NCBI RefSeq assembly: GCF_007004665.1
Contig: NZ_ML660055.1
Location: 186,001 to 250,000 of the forward strand
Direction: 5' to 3'
DNA: 64,000 bases
Source of the DNA: Denitrobaculum tricleocarpae
GTDB taxonomy: Bacteria > Pseudomonadota > Alphaproteobacteria > Kiloniellales > Kiloniellaceae
The position numbers were made by a program, and so were the translations under genes. Position 1 is the first letter of the stretch. Each line of letters opens with the position of its first letter. Under the pieces are notes generated by a model. It was not told the origin of the DNA. It ran no database searches and saw nothing but the letters and a program-made list of their open reading frames with translations. Below are positions 44,005 to 53,211 of this stretch, piece by piece.

Positions 44005-44496
44005 ATGAGGTTTCCTGTGGCCGCACTCCAGGTTCTCTTTGTCTGTACCGGAAATATCTGCCGTTCGCCATCCGCCGAAAGCGTGCTGCGCCGGGGGCTT
44101 GAGGCTGCAGGCCTGAGCGAGCAAATTCTGGTCGATTCCGCTGGGACGCACGCCTATCACACGGGCGATTCGCCCAGCAAAATGGCGCAGCGCAGCGGGG
44201 CCAAACGCGGCTACGACCTGTCCGGACTGCGGGCGCGGGAAGTGACCGCGGAAGACTTCGAAAATTTCGATGTGATTTCGGCCATGGACCGGGGTCACGT
44301 GGAATTCCTGCGGCAGCTCTGTCCCCCCGCCCGGACCCAACGCATTCAGCTTTTTCTGAATCATGCGCCCCAGCCGCTTCAAGGTCAGGATGTGCCAGAC
44401 CCTTACGGTGGCGGTGCCGAGGATTACGAACGCACCCTGGATCTGATCGAGGAGGGCATGAAGGGATTGATCGAACACCTGCAAAGCCGGCTGTGA
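44005..44496 (+). CDS. Low-molecular-weight protein-tyrosine phosphatase
   Basis: A 163-residue LMW-PTP. The P-loop VCTGNICRSPSAESVL carries the catalytic Cys and Arg, SAGTHAYHTGD follows and the general-acid motif is DVPDPYGGG near residue 132, all canonical. Dephosphorylates protein tyrosines or related esters; in bacteria often linked to exopolysaccharide control, though no capsule genes are nearby. Overlaps the next permease start by 4 bases (GTGA), so they are coupled. Confidence 0.92.
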   Translation: MRFPVAALQVLFVCTGNICRSPSAESVLRRGLEAAGLSEQILVDSAGTHAYHTGDSPSKMAQRSGAKRGYDLSGLRAREVTAEDFENFDVISAMDRGHVEFLRQLCPPARTQRIQLFLNHAPQPLQGQDVPDPYGGGAEDYERTLDLIEEGMKGLIEHLQSRL

Positions 44497-45377
44497 GCCC
44501 GGTACAGGCAACCGGCGACCGGGTCGGTCTGGGACTCGCCTATGCAGCCACCGGCATGCTGCTGATGGCCATCATGGATACCATCGTGAAGTGGCTGAGC
44601 GGCGGCTATCCGGTCAGTGAAATCCTGGTCTTCCGCAATCTCTTCGGACTTCTGCCCCTGCTCGTGGTGATGGCCTTTACCGGCGGGCCGAGAAGCCTGC
44701 GCAGCCCGCAACCGCTTCTGATGTGTCTGCGGGCACTCTTTGCGCTCGGCGCCGGTTTTATGTTTTTCGCGGCTCTGCGCAGCATTCCCCTGGCGGATGC
44801 CTTTGCTCTCGCTTTCACAAGTCCCTTGTTCATCACGGCGCTCTCGGTCCCCCTGCTCGGAGAAAAGGTCGGCATCCATCGCTGGTCGGCGGTCATCATC
44901 GGTTTTCTCGGCACCATGATTATCCTGCGCCCGACCGGGCAGAGTTTCGATCCGGCGGCCCTGCTGGTGATCGGGGCCGCCCTCTGCTACGCCATGGTTA
45001 TGCTGTTGACCCGGAAGCTCGCACCCCGGAACTCGACCCTCTCGATGATGATTTGGACCGCGCTCATTTCCCTCGCGATCTCGGGCGCCATCGCCCCCTT
45101 CGAGTGGGTCGCGCCATCGGCTCCGGACTTTTTCCTGCTGGCGGTCATGGGCCTGATCGGCAGCGCCGGCATGTTTATGATCGGACAGGGATACCGCTAC
45201 GCGCCCGCCGCCGTGGTCGCACCGCTGGACTACAGCGTGTTGCTGTGGGGCGTGCTCTTCGGCTGGATCCTCTGGCAGGAACTGCCGGATCAGTACGTCT
45301 GGCTGGGTGCGGCGGTGGTGGCGGTCAGCGGGATCTACATCGTTCAGCGGGAAACCCGGCGAAGTCAGACGGTGTAA
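44493..45377 (+). CDS. EamA/DMT family permease
   Basis: A 294-residue ten-helix DMT permease with two EamA repeats: LAYAATGMLLMAIMDTIVKWL, LADAFALAFTSPLFITALSVP, GFLGTMIILRPTGQSFDP in the first; GLIGSAGMFMIGQGYRYAPA, APLDYSVLLWGVLFGW in the second. Starts with GTG 44493 overlapping the phosphatase stop. The pattern is closest to bacterial RhaT/EamA-type exporters; substrate unknown. Confidence 0.87.
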   Translation: MSPVQATGDRVGLGLAYAATGMLLMAIMDTIVKWLSGGYPVSEILVFRNLFGLLPLLVVMAFTGGPRSLRSPQPLLMCLRALFALGAGFMFFAALRSIPLADAFALAFTSPLFITALSVPLLGEKVGIHRWSAVIIGFLGTMIILRPTGQSFDPAALLVIGAALCYAMVMLLTRKLAPRNSTLSMMIWTALISLAISGAIAPFEWVAPSAPDFFLLAVMGLIGSAGMFMIGQGYRYAPAAVVAPLDYSVLLWGVLFGWILWQELPDQYVWLGAAVVAVSGIYIVQRETRRSQTV

Positions 45378-45422
45378 CCCGCCCTCACTCCTCCGGGGCC
45401 GGATCAAAAGCATAAGACAAGC

Positions 45423-45555
45423 AGATCTGGTCTAGATGGAATCGCCCTCGGCGATCCGTCGTACCGGTGAATCTGCTCTAACACTATGATGTAGAGCGGG
45501 TTCACATGTTTTAGCGAAAACACAGAGTGTTTCCGCTAAAACATGACGCGCTCTA
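45423..45555. repeat. Intergenic repeat family A, longest copy
   Basis: About 133 bases. The left part aligns with 2819-2909 and has ATCGCC-CTC-GGCGAT (45441-45455). The right part forms a long, almost perfect hairpin: CATGTTTTAGCG (45505-45516) with CGCTAAAACATG (45534-45545), plus inner arms AAACAC/GTGTTT. It runs up to the stop codon of the convergent ThpR gene and may end transcription of both neighbours. Confidence 0.6.
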
Positions 45556-46098
45556 GGCCTCAAGCGACTCCAGGGGATAAGTCGCCTCGCGCCGGTACAT
45601 CGGCGGGCCCTTGCCCAGTTCGCTCGAGTAAAGATGAAACTCGGTCACGCGAAACGGCAGGGTCCGGAAAAGCGCGTGCTGGGCAAAGTAGGTCCGCAGT
45701 TTGCCCCCCGGACTGGACCCGAAGCGCGCGAGGGTTACATGCGGGTGAAATTTTCTGGACTCGGGTTCGAAACCGGCTGTCTGAACCACACGTTCGACCC
45801 GACTCTGCAGGGCGGACAGTTCATCGGAGGGCTGAGTTCCCGCCCAGACCGACCGGGTCCGCCGGCCCTCGCCGAACTGCCCCAAACCGGTGAGCGAGAG
45901 GTCGAAGGGGGCAGCCTTGACCGTGGAGAGCGCCGCGTCGAGATCGCCTGCCTCATGTCCGTCGCACGCGCCGATAAAGCGCAAGGTCAGGTGAAAATTC
46001 TCCGGCGGAACCCAATTCGCGCCGGGTAAACCTGAACACATCCTCTCAAGCTGTTCCGCTAGATTTTCCGGTAATGCCAATGCAACAAACAGCCGCAT
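45553..46098 (-). CDS. thpR: RNA 2',3'-cyclic phosphodiesterase ThpR
   Basis: A 181-residue 2H-phosphoesterase that opens 2',3'-cyclic phosphates on RNA (formerly 2'-5' RNA ligase). The two H-x-T-x motifs are HLTLRFIG (about 41) and HVTLARFG (about 124), and the N terminus MRLFVALALPE is typical. Length matches the family. Convergent with the DMT permease gene, with a family A repeat between. Confidence 0.93.
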   Translation of the reverse strand: MRLFVALALPENLAEQLERMCSGLPGANWVPPENFHLTLRFIGACDGHEAGDLDAALSTVKAAPFDLSLTGLGQFGEGRRTRSVWAGTQPSDELSALQSRVERVVQTAGFEPESRKFHPHVTLARFGSSPGGKLRTYFAQHALFRTLPFRVTEFHLYSSELGKGPPMYRREATYPLESLEA

Positions 46099-46225
46099 AT
46101 CATGACGCCCCTACGTGAGTTAACTAACTGAATATTCTATCTGAATACGTTATCTTAAATAGCTGCTCCGAAAATGCAGTCCCCCGGAGTCTGGTCTCTT
46201 TGCCGCCGTCATTCCTCCTTCTTCG

Positions 46226-47266
46226 TCAGGGACAGGGATAGGTGTAGGTCTTGTGAATCTTCTCGATCGCGTCGAGTACCTCGTCGCCGAGCGTGATGTC
46301 GCTGGCGGCGATATCCGGCTTCAACTGCTCCAACGAGGTCGAGCCGATGATCGTCGAGGTCATAAAGGGCCGGGTATTTACATAGGCCAATGCCATTTGA
46401 GCCGGTTCGAGATCATGGGCCCGCGCCAGATCCACATAGGCCCGTACTGCCGCATCGGCGTGATCGCCGCGATAGCGCCGGTTCTCGGGGAAGAGCGTGA
46501 AGCGGGCACCCTCCGGGCTCTGGCCATCGAGGTATTTACCGCTCAGGGTTCCCGCACCCAGAGGCGCGTAGGCCAGAAGGCCGCACTTTTCCCGAATGGC
46601 GATCTCTGCAAGACCTGCCTCGAAACTGCGATTGAGCAGGCTGTAGGGATTTTGGATCGAGACCACCCGCGGCCCGAGCCCCAGCTTGGCCATCTGCAGA
46701 AAGGTCATGACACCCCAGGGCGTTTCGTTCGATACGCCGATCTGGCGGATCTTGCCGGCCGTTTCGACCTCGGCCAGTGCATCCAGGGTTTCCTCGATCG
46801 GCGTCATGTCTTCCTCGGCGTCATGGGTAAAACCCAGCTTGCCGAAAAAATTGGTCGAGCGGTCGGGCCAATGCAGCTGATAAAGATCAATGTAGTCGGT
46901 CTGCAGGCGCTTCAGGCTGTCGTCGACCGCCTGCACGATATGCTCGCGCGTCAGCCGGGGCTTGCCGTCACGCAGAAAAGGAAAGCGGCTGCCGGGCCCG
47001 GTGACCTTGGTGGCGATGACGACCTTATCGCGCGAACCGCGGCTGGCCAGCCAGTTGCCGATGATCTCTTCGGTCCTGTTGAAGGTCTCCTCGCGGGGCG
47101 GCGCGGGATACATCTCCGCCGTATCGAAGAAGTTCACGCCTTCGCCGAGCGCGTAATCCATCTGTGCGAAGGCTTCTTCTTCCGTGTTCTGAGACCCCCA
47201 GGTCATGGTCCCCAGGCAGATCGAGCTGACCTTAATGTCACTGCGCCCGAGGCGGCGGTATTCCAT
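46226..47266 (-). CDS. Aldo/keto reductase (Tas-like)
   Basis: NADPH-dependent aldo-keto reductase of 346 residues. N-terminal MEYRRLGRSDIKVSSICLGT, catalytic Asp/Tyr in FFDTAEMYPAPPREET, Lys in VVIATKVTGPG, His in YQLHWPDRSTNFFG, then IRQIGVSNETPWGV and a C-terminal cofactor-binding STIIGSTSLEQL. The inserted FFGKLGFTHDAEED segment is typical of the Tas subgroup. The physiological carbonyl substrate is unknown. Confidence 0.93.
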   Translation of the reverse strand: MEYRRLGRSDIKVSSICLGTMTWGSQNTEEEAFAQMDYALGEGVNFFDTAEMYPAPPREETFNRTEEIIGNWLASRGSRDKVVIATKVTGPGSRFPFLRDGKPRLTREHIVQAVDDSLKRLQTDYIDLYQLHWPDRSTNFFGKLGFTHDAEEDMTPIEETLDALAEVETAGKIRQIGVSNETPWGVMTFLQMAKLGLGPRVVSIQNPYSLLNRSFEAGLAEIAIREKCGLLAYAPLGAGTLSGKYLDGQSPEGARFTLFPENRRYRGDHADAAVRAYVDLARAHDLEPAQMALAYVNTRPFMTSTIIGSTSLEQLKPDIAASDITLGDEVLDAIEKIHKTYTYPCP

Positions 47267-47399
47267 ACGTCTTCCTTTTACTTTTTTTACGACGCGCCGT
47301 CCGGTGCCTTCACCGTTACGTCCCGTCGGCTTTCAGTATCCCGTCAGAGCCAGAGGCAGAGCAGCCCCGCATAGAATGAGTTTGTCCAAAATCAGCAGG

Positions 47400-48605
47400 T
47401 CAGCGGAACAGCGTCAGAACGCCGGTGTAACCATATACACGATCCCGCGAAATCTCGCCATTCGCGAAAAAGCCGGCGACTGGGATGTCGCCCAATTCTT
47501 CCTGGATCAACTTCATCTCCTGAGAATCGGATCCAAAAAGGTTCTGGCCACGGCCGACGCAGCTGTAGTAGAGCCCGGCGCGGGCCGTCCCGCCACAACG
47601 CGCCTTCACGTCCTTGAGCATCCGGCGCATATCCTGCTCCGCGGCGGCATGATCGCGCCGGCAGAACATGACTTTCCGGCCCGGTTCGACAGTCTCGCCG
47701 ACGCTGACCCAGCCGCGCTCGGTGTCCAGCGCCATCAGGTTGCGGACCAGATAGTCGCCCATGTCGCTGTTGTGCATGGGAAAGGCAGCGAAGATGTAAC
47801 CTGCGACCCGGCGCAGATCCCGTGACAAAAGCTCGCCGATATCCTCCTTGAAAACCTCGAAGGCCGGACGGCCGTCGATCTCCTTGATGACGTTGTCGCT
47901 GCCCTGAGTGACTTCGCGCAGCGGACCGATCGGCGAACAGCCCTGGGTCAGACCGGTCACCACCTCGATCTCGGATTTCAGCAGGACGCCCGATACGCCG
48001 CCGTCGATCACCCGGTCGGCAATCTGCGGGAATTCGCCGATCCGGCTGGCGGCCAGGCCGCCGACCAGGAAGGGCGCCGTGGATTCAGCGAGTTCTTCGA
48101 CGATCTCGGTCAGGCGGACGTTCCGCGGGTCCCCATGGACGATCGCCAGGCCGGGCCGCTCTTCGCCGAGCCATTGCTTCTGATCGGTCAGCAGTTTCGC
48201 AAGGCCTTCTTCAACCCGCTCATCCTCGATCGCATCGAAGACCCGAAAACTCTCCGGCGGCAGAGCCGCAACCAGAACCGAGAGGGCGCCCCGGTCGTGA
48301 TACTCGACGCGGTTTCCCAGCACACCCAGTCCAACGGTCCCGACCCAGTTCTGAATACCGGTCGTCTCGCGCAGGAACGTCAGGACGCTGGGCATGTCCT
48401 TGGTAAAGGCGTCGGTCACATAGAGAAAGCCGAAGTTTGCGCCTTCGGGCAGCTCCGTCAGTTCGCTTGCGCAGGCCTTGACCGTGGGGCCCCACTCGCC
48501 GCCCCGCGCCCAGGCCGCCCTGAAGCCATCAGATGCCAGCGAGCCCGATTTTTCGTCGGCGTCGGAACCACTGAAGGCTTTGCCGCCAAACCCGTCATCC
48601 GCCAT
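47400..48605 (-). CDS. FIST N- and C-domain protein
   Basis: A 401-residue protein. FIST N region (ANFGFLYVTDAFTKDMPSVL, WVGTVGLGVLGNRVEYHDRGA, about 55-215) and FIST C region (GFFANGEISRDRVYGYTGVLTLF at the end). FIST domains are predicted small-ligand sensors, seen alone or joined to signalling domains; this one is stand-alone. ATG 48605 has GGGGGCG upstream and overlaps the esterase gene end by 11 bases, so the two are co-transcribed and translated in coupling. The ligand is unknown. Confidence 0.85.
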   Translation of the reverse strand: MADDGFGGKAFSGSDADEKSGSLASDGFRAAWARGGEWGPTVKACASELTELPEGANFGFLYVTDAFTKDMPSVLTFLRETTGIQNWVGTVGLGVLGNRVEYHDRGALSVLVAALPPESFRVFDAIEDERVEEGLAKLLTDQKQWLGEERPGLAIVHGDPRNVRLTEIVEELAESTAPFLVGGLAASRIGEFPQIADRVIDGGVSGVLLKSEIEVVTGLTQGCSPIGPLREVTQGSDNVIKEIDGRPAFEVFKEDIGELLSRDLRRVAGYIFAAFPMHNSDMGDYLVRNLMALDTERGWVSVGETVEPGRKVMFCRRDHAAAEQDMRRMLKDVKARCGGTARAGLYYSCVGRGQNLFGSDSQEMKLIQEELGDIPVAGFFANGEISRDRVYGYTGVLTLFR

Positions 48606-49344
48606 GGCGCGCCCCCGTCTCGCGGGCCGCCGCCAGCAACTCTTCGACCTTGGGCAGTATTTTCGAGACGATGACGGCCACACCCTCTTTATTGGGATGG
48701 GTGCCGTCGGCCTGGTTCAGATCCGGATTGAGCGCAACGCCCTCGAGAAAAAAGGGATAAAGCGGCACATCATGCTTCGCCGCCAGACGCGGAAAGACCG
48801 AGTCGAATTCCTCGACATACTCGGGACCCAGGTTGCGCGGTGCGAGCATACCCGCCAGCAATACAGGAATTCCCTCGGCTTTGAAGCGTTTCACGATCGC
48901 GTCCAGATTTTCATAGGTCTGGGCCGGGTCGAGCCCGCGCAGGCCGTCGTTCGCGCCCAATTCGACGATCACCGCATCGGGCCTGTCGGCCAGCGCCCAT
49001 TCAACCCGCGCGCGGCCCGAAGCCGTCGTATCGCCTGAATTGCCGCTGTTGATCACTGTCACCTTTTGCTCGCGCGCCCGAAGCGCTACCTCCAGTTGGT
49101 CCGGGAAGGGCTCGCCGGCGCTCAATCCATAGCCATGGGTTAGACTGTCGCCAAACACCATCAAACGCAACGCTTCTTGCGCGAAAGCCCCGGAAGACGC
49201 CGGAAAAGCCGCAAATACAGGTAAAAGCAGGGCCGCGGCGAGCGCAGCCGGTGGCGAAAGCCGAAAAAGTCCCGAAAAACAGCGCGAAATCCGCTGTAAA
49301 GGAGATGGGCGGAGCGAAGAGGTTGTAATGGAGGTCACAGGCAA
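48595..49344 (-). CDS. tesA: TesA-like arylesterase/lysophospholipase (SGNH/GDSL hydrolase)
   Basis: Periplasmic esterase of about 249 residues. Export segment (PPAALAAALLLPVFAAFPASS), then block I VFGDSLTHGYGL with the nucleophile Ser, block II Gly in NSGNSGDTTASG, block III ELGANDGLRG and block V DGTHPNKEGV with the catalytic Asp/His. The start is uncertain: TTG 49344 or GTG 49338. It is divergent from a YbbA-YbbP type transporter, the same arrangement as tesA-ybbAP in E. coli, which supports a shared lipid-related role. Confidence 0.9.
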   Translation of the reverse strand: MPVTSITTSSLRPSPLQRISRCFSGLFRLSPPAALAAALLLPVFAAFPASSGAFAQEALRLMVFGDSLTHGYGLSAGEPFPDQLEVALRAREQKVTVINSGNSGDTTASGRARVEWALADRPDAVIVELGANDGLRGLDPAQTYENLDAIVKRFKAEGIPVLLAGMLAPRNLGPEYVEEFDSVFPRLAAKHDVPLYPFFLEGVALNPDLNQADGTHPNKEGVAVIVSKILPKVEELLAAARETGARHGG

Positions 49345-49609
49345 AGCTTCTATGCAATTCGTTGAAAAATATAGGGCGCCGCCCGCAGGCGATCAACTCG
49401 GCAGAAAAACACCCGGAATAACATCCGGAAAAACGCGCGACAAAACACACCGAGAGCCTTGGCGTTGAAAAGCAATTCTTCCAGACCATATCGGAAGGGC
49501 TTTGTTTTACACAATTTTCGGCTTTTACCAGGAACATTGAACCTTGCCCGACGCCGACAAGATGCTTCAATCAAGCCCTGAGATTCAACAAACCAATTCG
49601 GAGACCCCC

Positions 49610-50398
49610 ATGATGCACGCGCCGCTGGACCGCGCAACGGCAGGCGATCAGGCCTCCAAGCCGGACTCGAGAGGGGACTCCATCATCCGTCTCGATGCCG
49701 TGGAACTGACCCTGCCTTCGACCGCCGGGCCGGTTCATATCCTGCGCGGTCTGGACCTGGACATCCGGCGCGGCGAGACCGTCAGCGTGGTCGGTCCTTC
49801 CGGATCGGGCAAGTCCTCGATGATGATGATCATGGCCGGTCTGGAACGGGCCAGCGAGGGGCGGGTCGTGATCGGCGATACCGATTTCACCGCCCTGGAC
49901 GAAGACGGGCTCGCCCGCTTCCGCAGGGACGCCGTGGGCATCGTGTTCCAGGACTTTCACCTGGTCCCGACCATGACCGCCCTGGAAAACGTGGCCATTC
50001 CGCTGGAACTGGCGGGCCGGGGCGACGCCTTCGACCGCGCCGCGGCCTGTCTGGAAGCCGTCGGCCTGGGTCACCGCCTGACCCACTACCCCGGTCAGCT
50101 CTCCGGCGGCGAGCAGCAACGCACGGCCCTGGCCCGCGCCTTCGCACCCGAGCCGGACCTTCTGCTGGCCGACGAGCCGACCGGAAACCTGGACGGCGCG
50201 ACCGGCGACACGGTGATCCAGCTCCTGTTCGATCTGCAGGCACAGCACGGCACGACCCTGGTGCTGATCACCCATGATCCGCAACTGGCGGAACGCTGCG
50301 ACCGGACGGTCAAACTGCTCGACGGCCTGATCGTGGACCACGGCCTGGCAGGAGCCAACAGCGCGTCGGCCCCCGGTCACGAGGGCGCAGGCGGGTGA
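49610..50398 (+). CDS. ABC transporter ATP-binding protein (YbbA-like)
   Basis: Cytoplasmic ATPase of about 262 residues, MacB/LolD class. Walker A GPSGSGKSSMMM, Q-loop VFQDFHLVPTMTALENV, signature LSGGEQQRTALARAF, Walker B LLLADEPTGNLDG, switch His in LVLITHDPQLAE. ATG 49610 has GGAGA 5 bases upstream; earlier in-frame starts (49544, 49562) lack one. Overlaps the FtsX-like permease start by 4 bases. Confidence 0.93.
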   Translation: MMHAPLDRATAGDQASKPDSRGDSIIRLDAVELTLPSTAGPVHILRGLDLDIRRGETVSVVGPSGSGKSSMMMIMAGLERASEGRVVIGDTDFTALDEDGLARFRRDAVGIVFQDFHLVPTMTALENVAIPLELAGRGDAFDRAAACLEAVGLGHRLTHYPGQLSGGEQQRTALARAFAPEPDLLLADEPTGNLDGATGDTVIQLLFDLQAQHGTTLVLITHDPQLAERCDRTVKLLDGLIVDHGLAGANSASAPGHEGAGG

Positions 50399-53082
50399 GT
50401 AGCCTCGACAACGGACAGGCCCCCGACACTGGCCAAACTTCAGACCCTGGCCAGACTTCAGACACTGGGCAGACTTACGACAACGGGCAGACTTCCCACA
50501 ACAGTGGGGACCGGGACATCAAGGGCTCAACCCGGATCGCCTTCGGCTTCGCCCGGCGCGAGTTGCGGGCGGGGCTGCACGGCTTCCGGATCTTTCTGGC
50601 CTGCCTGATTCTGGGGGTCGCCGCCATCTCGGGTGTCGGATCGGTCTCCCAGTCCATGGTCGAGGGCCTGCGCAACGATGGCCGGGCATTGTTGGGCGGC
50701 GACATGTCCTTGAACCTGATCCATCGCCCGGCGGAAGAAGACCAGCGCGCCTGGCTCTCCGAGCGCGCGACCATTTCCAAGGTCGTCGAGATGCGCGCGA
50801 TGGCCCGCGGGATCGGCGCGGACTCAAAGCGCGTGCTGGTGGAACTGCGGGCGGTTGACGATCTCTATCCGCTTTACGGCGAGGTCAGACTCGGAACGGG
50901 AAATCCCGATGAGGATGCCGCTTCGGATGCGGCGCCCGGAAGCCTGGAAGCCGCCCTGGCCTTTGCCGACGGCAGTTGGGGCGCGGCCATCGATCCGCGC
51001 GCCCTGCGCCGCCTGGAGCTCAAGATCGGCGACAGGGTCAACCTGGGCGAAGGCAGCTTTGTCATCCGCGCCACCCTGCTGAAGGAGCCGGACCACACGA
51101 CCCGGGCCTTCACGGTCGGGCCGAGCTTCATGATTTCCGCCGACGCCCTGCCTGCTACCGGTTTGATTCAGCCCGGCAGCATGACCCGCTACGATTACCG
51201 GCTGGCGCTGCCCGAGACCCAGACCGCTTTGGCATTCCGGGCCGACCTGGAGGAGACCTTCCCGGAAGCCGGCTGGCGTATCCGCGATTCCTCCTCCGCG
51301 GCCCCGAGGGTCAGCCAGTTCATCGACCGCCTGACGCTGTTTCTGACCCTGGTCGGCCTGACCGCCCTGCTGGTCGGCGGCGTGGGCGTCGGCAACGCGA
51401 CCCGCAGCTACCTGGAAGGCAAGACCGCGACCATCGCCACTCTGAAGTGCCTGGGCGCGCCCGGGGAGCTGATCTTCAAGGTCTATCTGATCCAGATCCT
51501 CCTGCTGGCGGCGCTGGGCACGGTGATCGGTCTGGTGATCGGCGCCTTCGCGCCCATGGTCGTCGCAAACCTGATCGGCGATGCATTGGGCTGGCGCGCG
51601 GTGGTCGGGCTCTATCCGCTGCCCCTGATCACAGCGGCCGTTTTCGGCCTGCTGACCGCCCTGACCTTCTCGCTCTGGTCCCTCGGCCGGGCCCGCGACG
51701 TGGCGCCGGCCAGCCTTTTCCGCAGCGCGATCGCGCCGGCCAAAGGACATCTGAGTGCCGGGATGAGCCTGAGCATCCTGGTCTCCGGCGGAATCCTGGC
51801 GGCTCTGGCGGTCCTGACGGCGGTCGACCAGAAAATCGCCGGCTTTTTCGTTGCCGCCGCTTTGATCGCCTTTCTGGTCTTCTACGTGACCGCGCGCGCG
51901 GTCATGGCGCTGGCCCGCAAGGCGCCGCGCTCGAAATTGCCGAGCCTGCGCCTGGCCATCGCCAATCTCTACCGGCCGGGCGCGCCGACCCCGAGCGTGG
52001 TGCTGTCCCTGGGCCTGGGCCTGACGGTGCTGGTCACGATCGCGCAGATCGAGGGCAACCTGACCCAGCAGGTCGAACAGAACCTTCCCGAGGAAGCCCC
52101 GGGCTTCTACTTCATCGATATCCAGCCGGATCAGGTCGAGGCCTTTGACGAGGTGGTCGAGAGCATTCCCGGCATCACGGAACTGCGGCGCGTGCCCATG
52201 CTGCGCGGCCGGATTACCGGCGTGAACGGCCTGGCCCCCTCGGAGATCGAGGTCCCCTCGGATATCAAATGGATCTTCCGGGGCGACCGAGGCCTGACCT
52301 GGTCCCGTACGCCGCCGCCCAATTCCGAGCTGACCCGGGGCGACTGGTGGCCCGAGGATTACGAAGGCAAACCCCTGGTCTCCCTGGATCAGCAGATCTC
52401 GGACGGTCTGGGCCTGGAACTCGGCGACAGCCTGACCATTAACATCCTGGGCCGGGATGTCGATGTGGAGATCGCCAACCTGCGCGCGATCGACTGGTCC
52501 CAGCTGCAGCTCAACTTCGTCATGGTCTTTTCGCCGGGCCTGCTGTCTCAAGCGCCACAGACCCAGATCGCGACCGTACGGGCGGCACCTGAAATCGAAG
52601 ACCGCATAGAGCGCGCCGTCACCGACCGCTTCGTCAACGTCTCCTCGATCCGGGTCAAGGAAGCGCTGAACGCCGTCACCGAACTGCTCGAGCAGGTTTC
52701 CACCGCGGTGCGGGCAACCGCCTCGATCGCCCTGGTGGCTGGGGTGCTGGTGCTGGCGGGCGCCGTCGCGGCCGGACACCACAGGCGGGTCTATGATGCG
52801 GTGATCCTCAAGGTGCTCGGCGCCACCCGCGCCACCATCGGGCGGGCCTTTTTGCTCGAATACGGGCTCCTGGGTGCCCTGACGGCCGCGATTGCCGCGG
52901 TGCTGGGAACAACGGCGGCCTTCCTGGTGATCACCGAGATCATGCGCCTGGATTTCGTTTTCCAGCCCTGGGCCGTGGTTTCGACCGCCCTGATCGCGAC
53001 CGCCATCACGCTGCTGTTCGGCTTCGCGGGCACCTGGCGGGCGCTGGGACAAAAGGCGGCGCCGCTGCTGCGCAACGAGTAA
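50395..53082 (+). CDS. FtsX-like ABC permease (YbbP-like)
   Basis: An 895-residue permease with two FtsX core units: a first helix near 55-80 (GFRIFLACLILGVAAISGVG), a periplasmic MacB_PCD region, three helices at about 310-430, a second set including SIALVAGVLVLAGAVAAG and ending at LRNE. In E. coli the ybbAP pair is linked to lysophospholipid or hydrophobic-compound handling. The N terminus is a low-complexity TGQTSD-type repeat (18-base units) not found in usual homologues. Starts with GTG 50395 inside the ATPase stop. Confidence 0.92.
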   Translation: MSSLDNGQAPDTGQTSDPGQTSDTGQTYDNGQTSHNSGDRDIKGSTRIAFGFARRELRAGLHGFRIFLACLILGVAAISGVGSVSQSMVEGLRNDGRALLGGDMSLNLIHRPAEEDQRAWLSERATISKVVEMRAMARGIGADSKRVLVELRAVDDLYPLYGEVRLGTGNPDEDAASDAAPGSLEAALAFADGSWGAAIDPRALRRLELKIGDRVNLGEGSFVIRATLLKEPDHTTRAFTVGPSFMISADALPATGLIQPGSMTRYDYRLALPETQTALAFRADLEETFPEAGWRIRDSSSAAPRVSQFIDRLTLFLTLVGLTALLVGGVGVGNATRSYLEGKTATIATLKCLGAPGELIFKVYLIQILLLAALGTVIGLVIGAFAPMVVANLIGDALGWRAVVGLYPLPLITAAVFGLLTALTFSLWSLGRARDVAPASLFRSAIAPAKGHLSAGMSLSILVSGGILAALAVLTAVDQKIAGFFVAAALIAFLVFYVTARAVMALARKAPRSKLPSLRLAIANLYRPGAPTPSVVLSLGLGLTVLVTIAQIEGNLTQQVEQNLPEEAPGFYFIDIQPDQVEAFDEVVESIPGITELRRVPMLRGRITGVNGLAPSEIEVPSDIKWIFRGDRGLTWSRTPPPNSELTRGDWWPEDYEGKPLVSLDQQISDGLGLELGDSLTINILGRDVDVEIANLRAIDWSQLQLNFVMVFSPGLLSQAPQTQIATVRAAPEIEDRIERAVTDRFVNVSSIRVKEALNAVTELLEQVSTAVRATASIALVAGVLVLAGAVAAGHHRRVYDAVILKVLGATRATIGRAFLLEYGLLGALTAAIAAVLGTTAAFLVITEIMRLDFVFQPWAVVSTALIATAITLLFGFAGTWRALGQKAAPLLRNE

Positions 53083-53211
53083 TGTGCAGAATCACAACCC
53101 TGGCTCGCCAAATCGAATTGTCGCACGCTTTATGTGGAAATGTGTTGATTCATGTCTGATAAGCCCCAATATTAGGCGCAGATTCAAACTGGATCATTGA
53201 GGATCAAAGCT

